Shown here: in pieces, positions 44,526 through 53,505 of the stretch
Layout: every line of letters starts with the position of its first letter
Position numbering within the stretch: the first letter of the stretch is position 1
Assembly: GCA_943330855.2 (NCBI GenBank)
Contig: CALQJI020000009.1
Span: forward strand, 1-64,000
From: Klebsiella pneumoniae
Lineage (GTDB): Bacteria; Verrucomicrobiota; Verrucomicrobiia; Limisphaerales; SXTU01
Length of the DNA stretch: 64,000 nt
Direction of reading: 5' to 3'
The notes under the pieces: generated by a model
What the model was told of the DNA's origin: nothing
What the model saw: only the letters and a program-made list of their open reading frames with translations
Database searches by the model: none
Made by a program: the position numbers and the translations under genes

Positions 44526-45785
44526 ATGGCTGACGTCTCCTCCTCCAACCCGCCGCGCCTCCGACTGCGCGTGAGCGCTGCCGCTGAGTCGGCGGTGCGC
44601 GGGGGACATCCGTGGGTCTTCGACGCCAGCATCCGCGATCAAAACCGCGCCGGTCAGGCGGGTGAACTCGCCGTGCTCTTCGATCGCCACGACAAGTTCC
44701 TCGCACTCGGCCTCTACGACCCGCTCTCGCCCATCCGCGTCCGCTTGCTGCACTGCGGCAAGCCCGTGACCGCCGACGACAACTGGTGGCGCGCGCGGCT
44801 GCGAGCCACGCTAGCCCGCCGCGACGGGTTGTTCGACTCGCAGACGACCGGCCACCGCTGCATCAGCGGCGAGAGCGATGCCTGGCCTGGCCTCGTGCTC
44901 GACCGCTACGACACGACCTTTGTGCTCAAGCTTTACTCCGCCGCGTGGCTCCCGCGCCTGGGCGAAGTCGTGCGCTGGCTCGGTGCTGCGCTGCCAAACT
45001 TTGTAAGAGGAGACTCGATGGAACAGCGCTCCATCACGCTGGTCCTTCGCCTGAGCCGCAACATCCAGACGCTCGCCGAAAAGGAATTCAATCTGCGTGA
45101 CGGCCTAGTGCTCCTCGGTGACACGCCGGCTGGCCCGGTCGTCTTTTTGGAAACCGGCATCCGCTTCGAAGCCGAGGTCATTCGCGGACAGAAGACCGGG
45201 TTCTTCCTCGACCAACGCGACAACCGCCGCCGCGTCGAAGCGCACGCAGCCGGGCGCGATGTGTTGAACGCCTTCAGCTTCTCCGGCGGTTTCTCCCTCT
45301 ACGCGGCCCGCGGCGGGGCCCGCAGCACGACCGACCTCGACATTAGCCCGCACGCGCTGGACTCGGCACGGCGCAACTTCGCTCTAAACGCGGCCGATCC
45401 GCACATCGCTGCGTGTCGGCACGAGTGCGCGCAGGCGGACACGTTTGACTGGCTGGCCGCCAGCTCACGCGCGGACTTTGACCTCGTCATCCTCGACCCA
45501 CCCTCTCTCGCCAAGCGCGAGACCGAGCGGGCCGGTGCGATCCAAGCCTATCGGCGGTTGTCCCTGCTCGGACTCCCGCGCCTGCGACCCGGAGGGATCC
45601 TCGTGGCGGCCTCCTGCTCCGCGCACGTCTCCGCGCCGGAGTTTTACGAAGCGGTGCTGGACGCGTTGCGGACCTCACGCCGAAAGTTTGTGGAACTAAA
45701 CCGAACCACTCACGCCCCCGACCACCCGGCGACGTTTCCTGAGGCACAGTATCTCAAGTGCGTCTTCGCACGGTTGGAGTCGTAG
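44526..45785 (+). CDS. RlmI-like class I rRNA large-subunit methyltransferase
   Basis: The 419-residue protein has an N-terminal PUA-like domain ([25 protein letters not shown]), a central EEHEE region, and a C-terminal Rossmann methyltransferase with the RlmI/RlmK signatures [60 protein letters not shown] and catalytic [14 protein letters not shown]. RlmI methylates 23S rRNA cytosine 1962 using SAM; the precise base here is inferred. The DNA just after its stop (45782 on) resembles a degenerate gtagc palindrome arm. Confidence 0.9.
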   Translation: MADVSSSNPPRLRLRVSAAAESAVRGGHPWVFDASIRDQNRAGQAGELAVLFDRHDKFLALGLYDPLSPIRVRLLHCGKPVTADDNWWRARLRATLARRDGLFDSQTTGHRCISGESDAWPGLVLDRYDTTFVLKLYSAAWLPRLGEVVRWLGAALPNFVRGDSMEQRSITLVLRLSRNIQTLAEKEFNLRDGLVLLGDTPAGPVVFLETGIRFEAEVIRGQKTGFFLDQRDNRRRVEAHAAGRDVLNAFSFSGGFSLYAARGGARSTTDLDISPHALDSARRNFALNAADPHIAACRHECAQADTFDWLAASSRADFDLVILDPPSLAKRETERAGAIQAYRRLSLLGLPRLRPGGILVAASCSAHVSAPEFYEAVLDALRTSRRKFVELNRTTHAPDHPATFPEAQYLKCVFARLES

Positions 45786-45855
45786 CTGCGGAAGTGGGGC
45801 GGTTGCTCCACTCGCGGGCTTTCACTGAAGAATCCGCCTCCTTACCTCGGTGGCT
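45782..45855. repeat. Degenerate gtagc-family palindrome
   Basis: The gap between the convergent methyltransferase and CBM48 genes begins with gtagctgcgg and contains ccgcctccttacctcggtggctac at about 45834-45855, the reverse complement of a diverged gtagc-gccga-type arm as at 22403 and 28519. The match to the left arm is imperfect. The stop codon of the methyltransferase gene falls inside it. Confidence 0.5.
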
Positions 45856-45888
45856 ACTGCGCTGCGGCCAATGCCGGAGAGCCCGCTT

Positions 45889-46185
45889 TCACTCCACGAC
45901 GCGGGTGCAGTTCTCGCCGCCGAAGGGGTTGGGTTTACGCACCTTGCACTTGGGGTCGTCGGTCCACTGGCCGTCCACGATGAAACGGTATTCGTGCTGG
46001 CCGGGCGGGACGGCGATCGTGGCTTTCCACGAGCCGTTGCGCTGGCGCGTCATCTCGCGCGCCTCCTCTTCCCAGCCGGTGAAGTTACCGACCAGCTTCA
46101 CGTTGCGCGCGTCGGGCGCGGAAAGACTGAAAGCCACGCGGCGTTTCGCGGGCAACCGAGTAGGGGGCTTGGTTTTGGCGGACAT
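45889..46185 (-). CDS. Small CBM48 / glycogen-binding (isoamylase early-set) protein
   Basis: The 98-residue product from ATG 46185 is almost entirely one AMPK-type glycogen-binding domain: RVAFSLSAPDARNVKLVGNF-TGWEEEAREMTRQRNGSWKATIAVPPGQHEYRFIVDGQW-TDDP. The conserved Trp residues and the GQHEYRFIVDG strand are intact. It has no catalytic domain and no signal peptide, so it probably binds glycogen or another alpha-glucan in the cytoplasm as a separate subunit. A GTG/ATG farther upstream (46251) adds a basic leader without homology. Confidence 0.87.
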   Translation of the reverse strand: MSAKTKPPTRLPAKRRVAFSLSAPDARNVKLVGNFTGWEEEAREMTRQRNGSWKATIAVPPGQHEYRFIVDGQWTDDPKCKVRKPNPFGGENCTRVVE

Positions 46186-46364
46186 AGTTCGAAGAGGAGT
46201 TGCCCGATTAACTTTCTGGCTCGCGGACTTGAGCTTTCTGAGGACGCTCATGTGCCGTCTTAAATGGCATAATTTCGAGACTCTCGCAATCCACGATTCA
46301 GTGCCAAATAGGCAACGACTCGGTGTTTTGGAAGCGCGGTGGGATGGCTCTGGAAAGTATTGCC

Positions 46365-46426
46365 TGTTCAGTGTTCAGTCAGAGACTTGAAGCGCCTGTG
46401 CGTCACCGCAGACTGAATACTGAACA
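46365..46426. repeat. Short inverted repeat upstream of lpxA
   Basis: The arms 46365-46380 and 46411-46426 match at 15 of 16 positions (tgttcagtgttcagtc type). The element ends 10 bp upstream of the lpxA start, so a hairpin here could affect translation. Confidence 0.75.
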
Positions 46427-46436
46427 CGCATCCCCG

Positions 46437-47225
46437 ATGCTCCACCCCACCGCCCTCATCGCCCCGACTGCCCAGCTCGCCTCCGACGTGCAGGTCGGCC
46501 CCTACGCCGTGATCGATGGCCACGTGACGCTGGGCCCCGGCTGCATCGTCGGGCCGCACGCTTATTTGACGGGGCACACAACCCTCGGCGCGCGGAACCG
46601 CATCCACGCCAGCGCCGTCATCGGCGACAGGCCGCAGGACTTGAAGTTCGACGGTTCTCCGACGCGGCTGTTGATTGGCGATGACAATGTGATTCGCGAG
46701 CACGCTACGATTCACTGCGCCACGAAGCCCGACACTTGCACCGTCATCGGCTCCCACTGCTTCATCATGGGCAACGCGCACATCGGCCACGACGTGCAAG
46801 TGAGCGACCACGCGATCATCTGCAACGGCGTGGCCATCGCTGGCTTCGCAGAGATTGGCGCCCGCGCGTTCCTCTCGGCGAACTCGCTGGTCCATCAATT
46901 CTGCCGCGTGGGCACGCTGGCGCTGCTGCAAGGCGGCGCGGCGGTGAGCAAGGACGTGCCGCCGTTCTGCATTGCGACGGGCATCAACACGATTTGCGGG
47001 CTTAACACCATCGGCCTGCGGCGCAGCGGCCTCAGTGCGGAGCAACGCGCGGAACTCAAGCGGCTTTATCACCGGCTCTTCCTCAGTGGCAAACTGCGTC
47101 GTGACGCGCTTGCGGAAGCAGCCGCCACCGTCACCGGCGAGGCGGCGAAGCTCCTCCGTGAGTTCGTTGCCACGAGCAAGCGCGGCGTCTGCGGTCATGT
47201 CAGTGACCGGCAGCGGGAGGAATAG
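46437..47225 (+). CDS. lpxA: Acyl-ACP--UDP-N-acetylglucosamine O-acyltransferase
   Basis: The 262-residue cytoplasmic trimer performs the first step of lipid A synthesis. The left-handed beta-helix of hexapeptide repeats is evident (VQVGPYAVIDGHVTLGPGCI-VGPHAYLTGH), with the catalytic His in NAHIGHDVQVSDHAIICNG and the AnsLVHQFCRVGTLAL-type acyl ruler region. The C-terminal GLNTIGLRRSGLSAEQRAEL is diagnostic of LpxA. ATG 46437 starts the first repeat directly; the frame to 46323 is repeat sequence. The presence of LpxA supports a lipopolysaccharide-bearing outer membrane. The usual fabZ/lpxD neighbours are absent here. Confidence 0.95.
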   Translation: MLHPTALIAPTAQLASDVQVGPYAVIDGHVTLGPGCIVGPHAYLTGHTTLGARNRIHASAVIGDRPQDLKFDGSPTRLLIGDDNVIREHATIHCATKPDTCTVIGSHCFIMGNAHIGHDVQVSDHAIICNGVAIAGFAEIGARAFLSANSLVHQFCRVGTLALLQGGAAVSKDVPPFCIATGINTICGLNTIGLRRSGLSAEQRAELKRLYHRLFLSGKLRRDALAEAAATVTGEAAKLLREFVATSKRGVCGHVSDRQREE

Positions 47226-47274
47226 GACCGGTTTTCCCGTTGAATCCGGCCGTCTTGACCTTAGTCGCAGCACC

Positions 47275-47925
47275 ATGAAAATCACCGTTCTCCCGCCTCG
47301 GTCCACTGTGTTTTTGTTCGCCCTTTGCACTGCGCTGGCCCTACCCACGCTGGCGCAGAAGCAAAAGTCCACCGATCTCTCCGGTTTCCCGTTGCTGTGG
47401 TCCGCGAAAAAGACGCCGCTCACCGGACCGTTCATTCCCGGCCTGAACGCTGCGCTGCTGCTCTCCGATGAACAGAAGGAGAAGCTCATCGCCGCGCGCG
47501 AAGAGACCTTGAGCAATGAGAAGTTTCAGAAACTCGGTGCGGTCGTGAAATTGAACCCCAACGCCTCCGACGCCGAGCGCGAGGCTGCACGCAAGGCCAA
47601 CGAGGAAGCGCGCGACCAGTTCAAGACGCGGGTGGAAAACATCCTCACCGCCGAGCAGCGCAAGCTGGTCGAGCGCCTCAACACCGTCTTCGGAGAGTCG
47701 CTCACCGCCGCGCAGGAAGCATATCGCGGGCAGCTCGAACAGTTGGTCAAGACGGACAAGGCCCGCGCGGAGGAGTTGCGGCAGGAGGTCCGCGAGAAGA
47801 GCCTCAAGGACTTCAAAGCCCGCCTCGAAGGAATGCTTTCCAAGGAGCAATGGGCCGCGCTCGCCAAGGCCGCCGCAGCCGAGGAGGCCGTCGCGAAGAA
47901 CTCGGGGAAGATCAAGAAGCCCTGA
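47275..47925 (+). CDS. Exported helical protein, unknown function
   Basis: The 216-residue product from ATG 47275 has a signal peptide (STVFLFALCTALALPTLAQ). The mature part is almost wholly alpha-helical and highly charged (LLLSDEQKEKLIAAREETLS, AEREAARKANEEARDQFKTRVENILTAEQRKLVERLN, TAAQEAYRGQLEQLVK), with paired DEQKEKL / AEQRKLVE repeats reminiscent of Spy/CpxP-type or LTXXQ periplasmic proteins. A role as a periplasmic chaperone-like or structural protein is possible. It lies 50 bp after lpxA. Confidence 0.75.
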   Translation: MKITVLPPRSTVFLFALCTALALPTLAQKQKSTDLSGFPLLWSAKKTPLTGPFIPGLNAALLLSDEQKEKLIAAREETLSNEKFQKLGAVVKLNPNASDAEREAARKANEEARDQFKTRVENILTAEQRKLVERLNTVFGESLTAAQEAYRGQLEQLVKTDKARAEELRQEVREKSLKDFKARLEGMLSKEQWAALAKAAAAEEAVAKNSGKIKKP

Positions 47926-48071
47926 CGTGGCTTCGGAGCGCCGGCCCGGCGTGGCCGAGGCCGGTGTTGGCATCCGTGTGGACCGCGTTATCCGTGAGCA
48001 GTCCGGCTCCCGCCACCCGAGTTTCATTCCCCTCGCCAGCCAGCCGCGTCCGTCACATCGTCCGCCCGACG

Positions 48072-49184
48072 ATGATGAAACTTAGCACCACGCTTTGCCT
48101 GCTGGCCCTTGCCGTCGCAGCGGTCGCGCAACCGATCGAACCGGAGAAACTCAACACTCTGATCGAGGCACTCACCCGCCTCGGGCCAGACGCGGTCAAT
48201 GCCAACCCCCGGCTCAAGGACGCCCTCGGCAAAGTCCTCGTCGCCACGCGCGGCACAGCGCGGTTCGTCGAACTAGTGCAGCAGTTCAAGATCGCTGATC
48301 AGAACGTCGGCCTGATCGAGGTCGCCACAAAGTATCCCGCCGACGAAGTCGGCGTCACCGCCCTGCGCCTCGTGCTTGCCAGCGGTGACACCGCCGCACT
48401 CACCGCCGCGCTCAATGGCAAAGACACGGCCGCTGCCACGAAGCTCACCGAGGCGCTCGGCAACACCGGTGCGAAGCAACTCCCCGCGCTCCTCCTCCCG
48501 CTCGTCACCGACCCCCAGCGTGACGTGCCCCTGCGCAAGCAAGCCACCCGCGCGCTGGCCCGCACGCAGGACGGCGCGGCTGGCCTGCTCAAACTCGCGC
48601 GCGAGGACAAGCTGCCGGCTGACCTGAAGTTCACCGCCTCCGCCGAGCTGAACGCCGTCCGCTGGCCGGAACTGAAATCCGAAGCCGCAACATTGCTGCC
48701 GCCTCCGCCGGGCCAAGGTGACAAAGCCCTGCCGCCTCTCGCCGAACTCCTCGCGATGAAGGGCGATGCCAAGCGCGGCGCGGAAGTTTTCTCCCGCGAG
48801 GCCGTCGGCTGCGCGAAGTGCCACGTCGTGAACGGACGGGGTGTGGATTTCGGCCCTGCGCTCTCGGAGATCGGCAGCAAACTCGGCAAGGACGCGTTGC
48901 TCGAATCCATTCTCGACCCCAGCGCCGGCATCTCCTTCGGCTTCGAGGCATGGACCATCGAGACCAAATCCGGCGAGGAAATCTTCGGCCTGCTCGTGAG
49001 CGAGACGGGCGAGGACCTGTCCGTGAAAACGGTCGGCGGCGCGGTGACGAAACTGAAGAAGTCCGATGTGGCGAAGCGCCATGCGAGCAAACTTTCCTCC
49101 ATGCCTGCTGGTCTCCAACAAGCCATCACCGTGCAGGAACTCGCCGACCTGCTGGAATACCTCGCGACGTTGAAGAAGAAGTAA
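48072..49184 (+). CDS. Exported Verrucomicrobium-type haem-binding protein
   Basis: The 370-residue product from ATG 48072 has a signal peptide (MMKLSTTLCLLALAVAAVAQ). The first part is a helical HEAT-like region. The C-terminal part is a cytochrome-type putative haem-binding domain: VFSREAVGCAKCHVVNGRGV-DFGPALSEIG (one CxxCH), then KDALLESILDPSAGISFGFE-AWTIETKSGEEIFGLLVSET. This domain is typical of Pirellula/Verrucomicrobium proteins and is inferred to carry electrons in the periplasm. It is followed by a hairpin terminator shared with the convergent msrP gene. Confidence 0.88.
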   Translation: MMKLSTTLCLLALAVAAVAQPIEPEKLNTLIEALTRLGPDAVNANPRLKDALGKVLVATRGTARFVELVQQFKIADQNVGLIEVATKYPADEVGVTALRLVLASGDTAALTAALNGKDTAAATKLTEALGNTGAKQLPALLLPLVTDPQRDVPLRKQATRALARTQDGAAGLLKLAREDKLPADLKFTASAELNAVRWPELKSEAATLLPPPPGQGDKALPPLAELLAMKGDAKRGAEVFSREAVGCAKCHVVNGRGVDFGPALSEIGSKLGKDALLESILDPSAGISFGFEAWTIETKSGEEIFGLLVSETGEDLSVKTVGGAVTKLKKSDVAKRHASKLSSMPAGLQQAITVQELADLLEYLATLKKK

Positions 49185-49188
49185 TCGC

Positions 49189-49212
49189 AGCGGCGGCCAC
49201 AAGGCCGCCGCT
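49189..49212. terminator. Hairpin terminator between convergent genes
   Basis: A perfect 10-bp GC stem (49189-49198 with 49203-49212) with a 4-base loop begins 5 bp after the haem-binding protein stop and sits before the convergent msrP stop at 49251. There is no long T run, so its strength as an intrinsic terminator is uncertain. A second shorter pair (ccgggtt/aacccgg) follows near 49223-49251. Confidence 0.65.
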
Positions 49213-49250
49213 ACCGGGAGGCCGGGTTTTTGAACGCGCGGCCAACCCGG

Positions 49251-50198
<948 letters not shown>

Positions 50199-50601
50199 AG
50201 CGAGAAAGCTGACGTGGTGCCCGCGCGCTCGCATCAAAATTGTTGGCCAGCCTAATCCTCGCAGAAGTCGCACTGGTCAAGGTTCGTCACCCCCATTCCG
50301 AAGCTCAGGTTGAAGGCGAAGCTTTCCTCACGGACGAATCAAGCGCACGTGATGCGTCTGGCTGTCGCCGATGCCACGGCTGATGAACTACGGCATGAGC
50401 CGTAGGCAGCAATTTCAGCCCGAGTCCTGGTCGCGCGATTCCATCAAACAGCCATTCGAGCGGATTTTGCCCCGGTCGGGTGAGACTCCGTCGAACCCAT
50501 TTCGAGCGTAGCGAGCATCTCGGCAGGGACACGCGACAACCGAGAAACTCACTTCACTCGCGCCTCCTTCGTCGGCAGATGGGGTTCGACGGAGTCTCAC
50601 C
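50199..50601. other. Gene-poor region with gene-tail remnant and palindrome
   Basis: About 400 bp separate msrP from the next gene. Positions 50328-50375 encode, on the minus strand, GIGDSQTHHVRLIRP-stop, nearly the same as the last residues of the NHL protein downstream (IGDSETHRVRVIRP-stop). The palindrome at 50470-50610 occupies the rest. No intact gene is present. Confidence 0.65.
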
Positions 50602-50610
50602 CTACCGGGG
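50470..50610. repeat. Near-perfect 31-bp inverted repeat element
   Basis: The arms 50470-50500 and 50579-50610 match with one mismatch and one indel (core ggtgagactccgtcgaaccc). The right arm supplies the last codons and stop codon (50602) of the exported protein encoded on the minus strand. The interior is about 78 bp. Confidence 0.9.
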
Positions 50611-51462
50611 AGTCGCGGTGGCCGGCGGCGCGACGCGTTTGAAGTCCTTCGCCTCCTCGCGGTAGTGGACGCGCTTGTTCGTGAGCAACTCGCGGCCGAC
50701 CATGTCGAAGTCAATGGTCGTCGGCAGCCACGCACTCGGCTCGACGCGGGTGCGCTCCAGCAACAGCTCGAACTTGCGCAGCACGCCCACGACGCCGCCG
50801 ATAAGCGGCACCTCCTCGGTGAGCCAGAACTTCAGCCGCGCCAGTTCCCATTCCTCCGCGTCCACCCAGACCTTGCCGGCGACCTTGTTCGCCACGCGGT
50901 CAGGCAGTTTGTTGACGGGCAGGTCCTTGCTGCGCGGCGCGAACTCGACGACCCACGCGGGCCGTCCGCGCACCAGTTCCTGCCCCATGACCTTGAACGT
51001 GTAGCGCGCCAGCATCTCGTCGGTGAACTGCCATTCCTTGTCGCGCTTCGTGGCCTCGGGGTTGCGCGCGGGTTTCTTGCCGGCGCGCACGGCGGCCTCG
51101 CGTTGCTCCTCGGCCTTGCGCTCCTTGTCGGTCAGCGCGCGCCCGTCCTTCTGGAGGGTCCGGGTGAACGGCACCCCGTTGATGGGAAAGCATTCCTGCC
51201 GCGCCTGCTTGCTGGTCTCCAGCTTGTCTTTGCCGTCGAACTCCTCCAGCAGGCGCGTCTTTCGGAAGGAGAACTGCGCGGTGGTATTCTGCGTGCGCTC
51301 CCACTGCGAACGCGCGACGACGTTGGAGGCGAGCTGCGCGAAGGTGGGCGGCGGGACGTTGGACGCGGCGAAGGACGAAAGCGCGGAGAGGAGAATCACC
51401 CATGACCAATGAGCACCGGACGCGTCCGTCCGCCCATGCGTCATTGGGCCTTGGTCATTCAT
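50602..51462 (-). CDS. Exported protein, outer-membrane lipoprotein-sorting-like
   Basis: The product is up to 286 residues. The hydrophobic export segment is VILLSALSSFAA, and possible starts are ATG 51462, ATG 51444 or GTG 51399. The first 21 codons lie in a repeat-like sequence (atgaccaatga/tcattgggccttggtcat, 51402-51462), so GTG 51399 may be the original start. The mature part (FRKTRLLEEFDGKDKLETSK, YTFKVMGQELVRGRPAWVVE-FAPRSKDL, VWVDAEEWELARLKFWLTE) resembles the LolA-like lipoprotein-sorting fold. It ends in a palindromic repeat arm that supplies the stop codon. The function is unknown. Confidence 0.75.
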   Translation of the reverse strand: MNDQGPMTHGRTDASGAHWSWVILLSALSSFAASNVPPPTFAQLASNVVARSQWERTQNTTAQFSFRKTRLLEEFDGKDKLETSKQARQECFPINGVPFTRTLQKDGRALTDKERKAEEQREAAVRAGKKPARNPEATKRDKEWQFTDEMLARYTFKVMGQELVRGRPAWVVEFAPRSKDLPVNKLPDRVANKVAGKVWVDAEEWELARLKFWLTEEVPLIGGVVGVLRKFELLLERTRVEPSAWLPTTIDFDMVGRELLTNKRVHYREEAKDFKRVAPPATATPR

Positions 51463-51495
51463 GGGGCTTTGGACATTGGAACTTGGACCGTCCGC

Positions 51496-52584
51496 TCACG
51501 GACGAATCACGCGCACGCGATGCGTCTCGCTGTCGCCGATGAAGATGCTGCCGTCCCGGTCCACCCACAATCCGTGCAGGCGGGCGAGTTGGCATTTGAG
51601 CGGGTCGCCATCGGGGCCGTCGCCCTTCTCGCCGGTGCCGCAGATGAGTTCGAGCGTCCCGCGCTTCACGTCCACCATGCGGACGCTGTGGCTCTCGGTG
51701 TCGGCGAGATAGACGTTGCCGTTCGGCGCGACGGCGATGCCCTTGGGGCCGGAGAGCGTTGCCGCCTTCGCCGGGCCACCGTGGCCGGTGAAGCCTTTCT
51801 TGCCCGTGCCCGCGATGTGCTGAATTTTCGAGGTCTTCAGGTCGAACTTGAACACCTGGTTGCCCTCACGCGTGGCGAGCCAGAGGTTGCCCGCCGCGTC
51901 AAAGTCCAGCGAGCGCGGGCCGTTGAGTGGCGTGCCCGCGATGGGGGAGCCATCGGGCGTGGGACCGGCCTTCCCCGTGCCGGCGAACGTGCTGATAACT
52001 CCGGTCTTCATGGCAATTTTACGAAGGACGTGATTGCCAATGTCGCAGATGAAGAGGTCCCCACCGGGATCGAACTGGATGCTGTGCGGCTGCTTAAAAG
52101 TGGCGTCCTTCGCCGGGCCGCCGTCGCCGCTGTAACCCGCTTTGCCCGTGCCGGCGAAAGTCGTGATGAGGCCCGTTTTCATGTCCACCTTGCGCACGGC
52201 GTGGTTGCCCATGTCCACGATGTAGAGGTCACCCGCGCGGTCGAAGCGAATCTCGTGCGGGAGGTTAAACGTGGCTTGCAGCGCCTGGCCACCATCGCCC
52301 GAGTAACCCTTCTGACCGCTGCCCGCGACCGTGTGAATCTTCCCGTCCGCCGTGACCTTGCGCACGCGCTGGCCGGTGTATTCGCAGAACCAGATGTTGC
52401 CATCCGGCCCGCGCACGACGCCGAAGGGATTATTGATTTGCGCTGCCGTCGCCGGCCCGCCATCGCCCGAGAAGCCCGCTTGTCCGGTGCCTGCGAAGGT
52501 CGCGGTGGTGGCGGCGTTAAGGGAGGAGGAAAGCACCGAGGCAGTCAGCGCGCAAATGCCGAGGAATCGAAGCGGAGTCATCAT
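51496..52584 (-). CDS. Exported NHL-repeat beta-propeller
   Basis: The product is about 362 residues from ATG 52584 with a signal peptide (FLGICALTASVLSSSLNA). Six or so NHL blades are visible, each with the pattern P..I.FD..GDLYIVD-GNHAVRKVD...TFAGTGKAGYSGDGGPA, for example near residues 60, 115, 170 and 230. NHL propellers bind proteins or ligands; here the repeated GTGKxGYSGDGGPA motif is typical of exported bacterial forms with unknown ligand. Its last codons are duplicated as a remnant at 50328-50375, on the same strand. Confidence 0.9.
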   Translation of the reverse strand: MMTPLRFLGICALTASVLSSSLNAATTATFAGTGQAGFSGDGGPATAAQINNPFGVVRGPDGNIWFCEYTGQRVRKVTADGKIHTVAGSGQKGYSGDGGQALQATFNLPHEIRFDRAGDLYIVDMGNHAVRKVDMKTGLITTFAGTGKAGYSGDGGPAKDATFKQPHSIQFDPGGDLFICDIGNHVLRKIAMKTGVISTFAGTGKAGPTPDGSPIAGTPLNGPRSLDFDAAGNLWLATREGNQVFKFDLKTSKIQHIAGTGKKGFTGHGGPAKAATLSGPKGIAVAPNGNVYLADTESHSVRMVDVKRGTLELICGTGEKGDGPDGDPLKCQLARLHGLWVDRDGSIFIGDSETHRVRVIRP

Positions 52585-52757
52585 GTTGCTGAAAGCGTAG
52601 CAGAGCCGCTCGCAGAGCCAAGAGCGCAGGGTGAACTCAGGCGGGCGAGGCACATACGCCTACCGCAACCATCCCACAGGTTCGGATTCCCAATCGCCCT
52701 GCGGGAAAATGGCCCGCCGTCCGTGCAGCCGCGGCACCTGACCGGCTCCGCGCCCGA

Positions 52758-53393
52758 TCACTTCTGAATGATCGGAGCCGCTGCGGGCGCGGCAGGCACT
52801 TGCAGAGCGCCAGCGGGGGCGGTCGCGTTGAGCTGCGTGAGCAGCTCCTCGGTGAGGTCGGGCAGGGTGGCGTTGAAGAGGACAATGGGCGTTCCCACGG
52901 CGCTCTCGGCGGCGCTGTCCAACACGGCGGAGTAGCCGACTGTCCGAGCCCTCTTGTTCAGGACTTCCCGGATTTCAGCGACGATTTTATCCCGCAAGTT
53001 GCGTTGCTGTTCGGCGAGTTGGGCGCGGGCGCTGCGGTCGAATTGCCCGACGCTTTGCTCGATCTCCTGCAACTCACGGAGCTTGCCGGCCGCCAATTGC
53101 TTGCGCCTGTCCCGCTCCTCGATGGACACGGCGGAATCGGTGGAGCTTTCGACCAGCTTTTTGTAATCCACCTCGGCCTTCTGGGCGTCGGTGATCATAT
53201 CCTTCCGTTTCTTTTCCAGCTCACCGGCCCGGTCCTTGAGGTTGAGGTCGGCCTGCTTGGTCTTCCAGTAGCCGTCGAAGACTTTCTTGAGGTCCACCAC
53301 AGCGATGCCACCGACGGCGGGCGCGGCGGCTTGAGCCACAGGAGCGGCGGCGAAAACGAGGGCGAGGAGCAGGAGGGCGGCAGAGCGTTTCAT
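52758..53393 (-). CDS. OmpH/Skp-family periplasmic chaperone
   Basis: The 211-residue product from ATG 53393 has a signal peptide (SAALLLLALVFAAAPVAQA). The OmpH pattern is clear: GIAVVDLKKVFDGYWKTKQA near the mature N-terminus, a long central coiled coil (LNLKDRAGELEKKRKDMITD, LAAGKLRELQEIEQSVGQFDRSARAQLAEQQRNLRDKIVAEI) and a C-terminal beta segment (VLDSAAESAVGTPIVLFN). Skp carries unfolded outer-membrane proteins to BamA. It follows bamA by 112 bp on the same strand, the usual genetic order. Confidence 0.92.
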   Translation of the reverse strand: MKRSAALLLLALVFAAAPVAQAAAPAVGGIAVVDLKKVFDGYWKTKQADLNLKDRAGELEKKRKDMITDAQKAEVDYKKLVESSTDSAVSIEERDRRKQLAAGKLRELQEIEQSVGQFDRSARAQLAEQQRNLRDKIVAEIREVLNKRARTVGYSAVLDSAAESAVGTPIVLFNATLPDLTEELLTQLNATAPAGALQVPAAPAAAPIIQK

Positions 53394-53505
53394 TGGGTTG
53401 GGTGGATTTAGATTGGGATGAAAAGCAGGCGTGGAGGACGAGGGCAGGGGCAAGACGGATTTCTAAATCGTAATCTTACTCTTCAACTTCATCGCCCGGC
53501 GCGGC

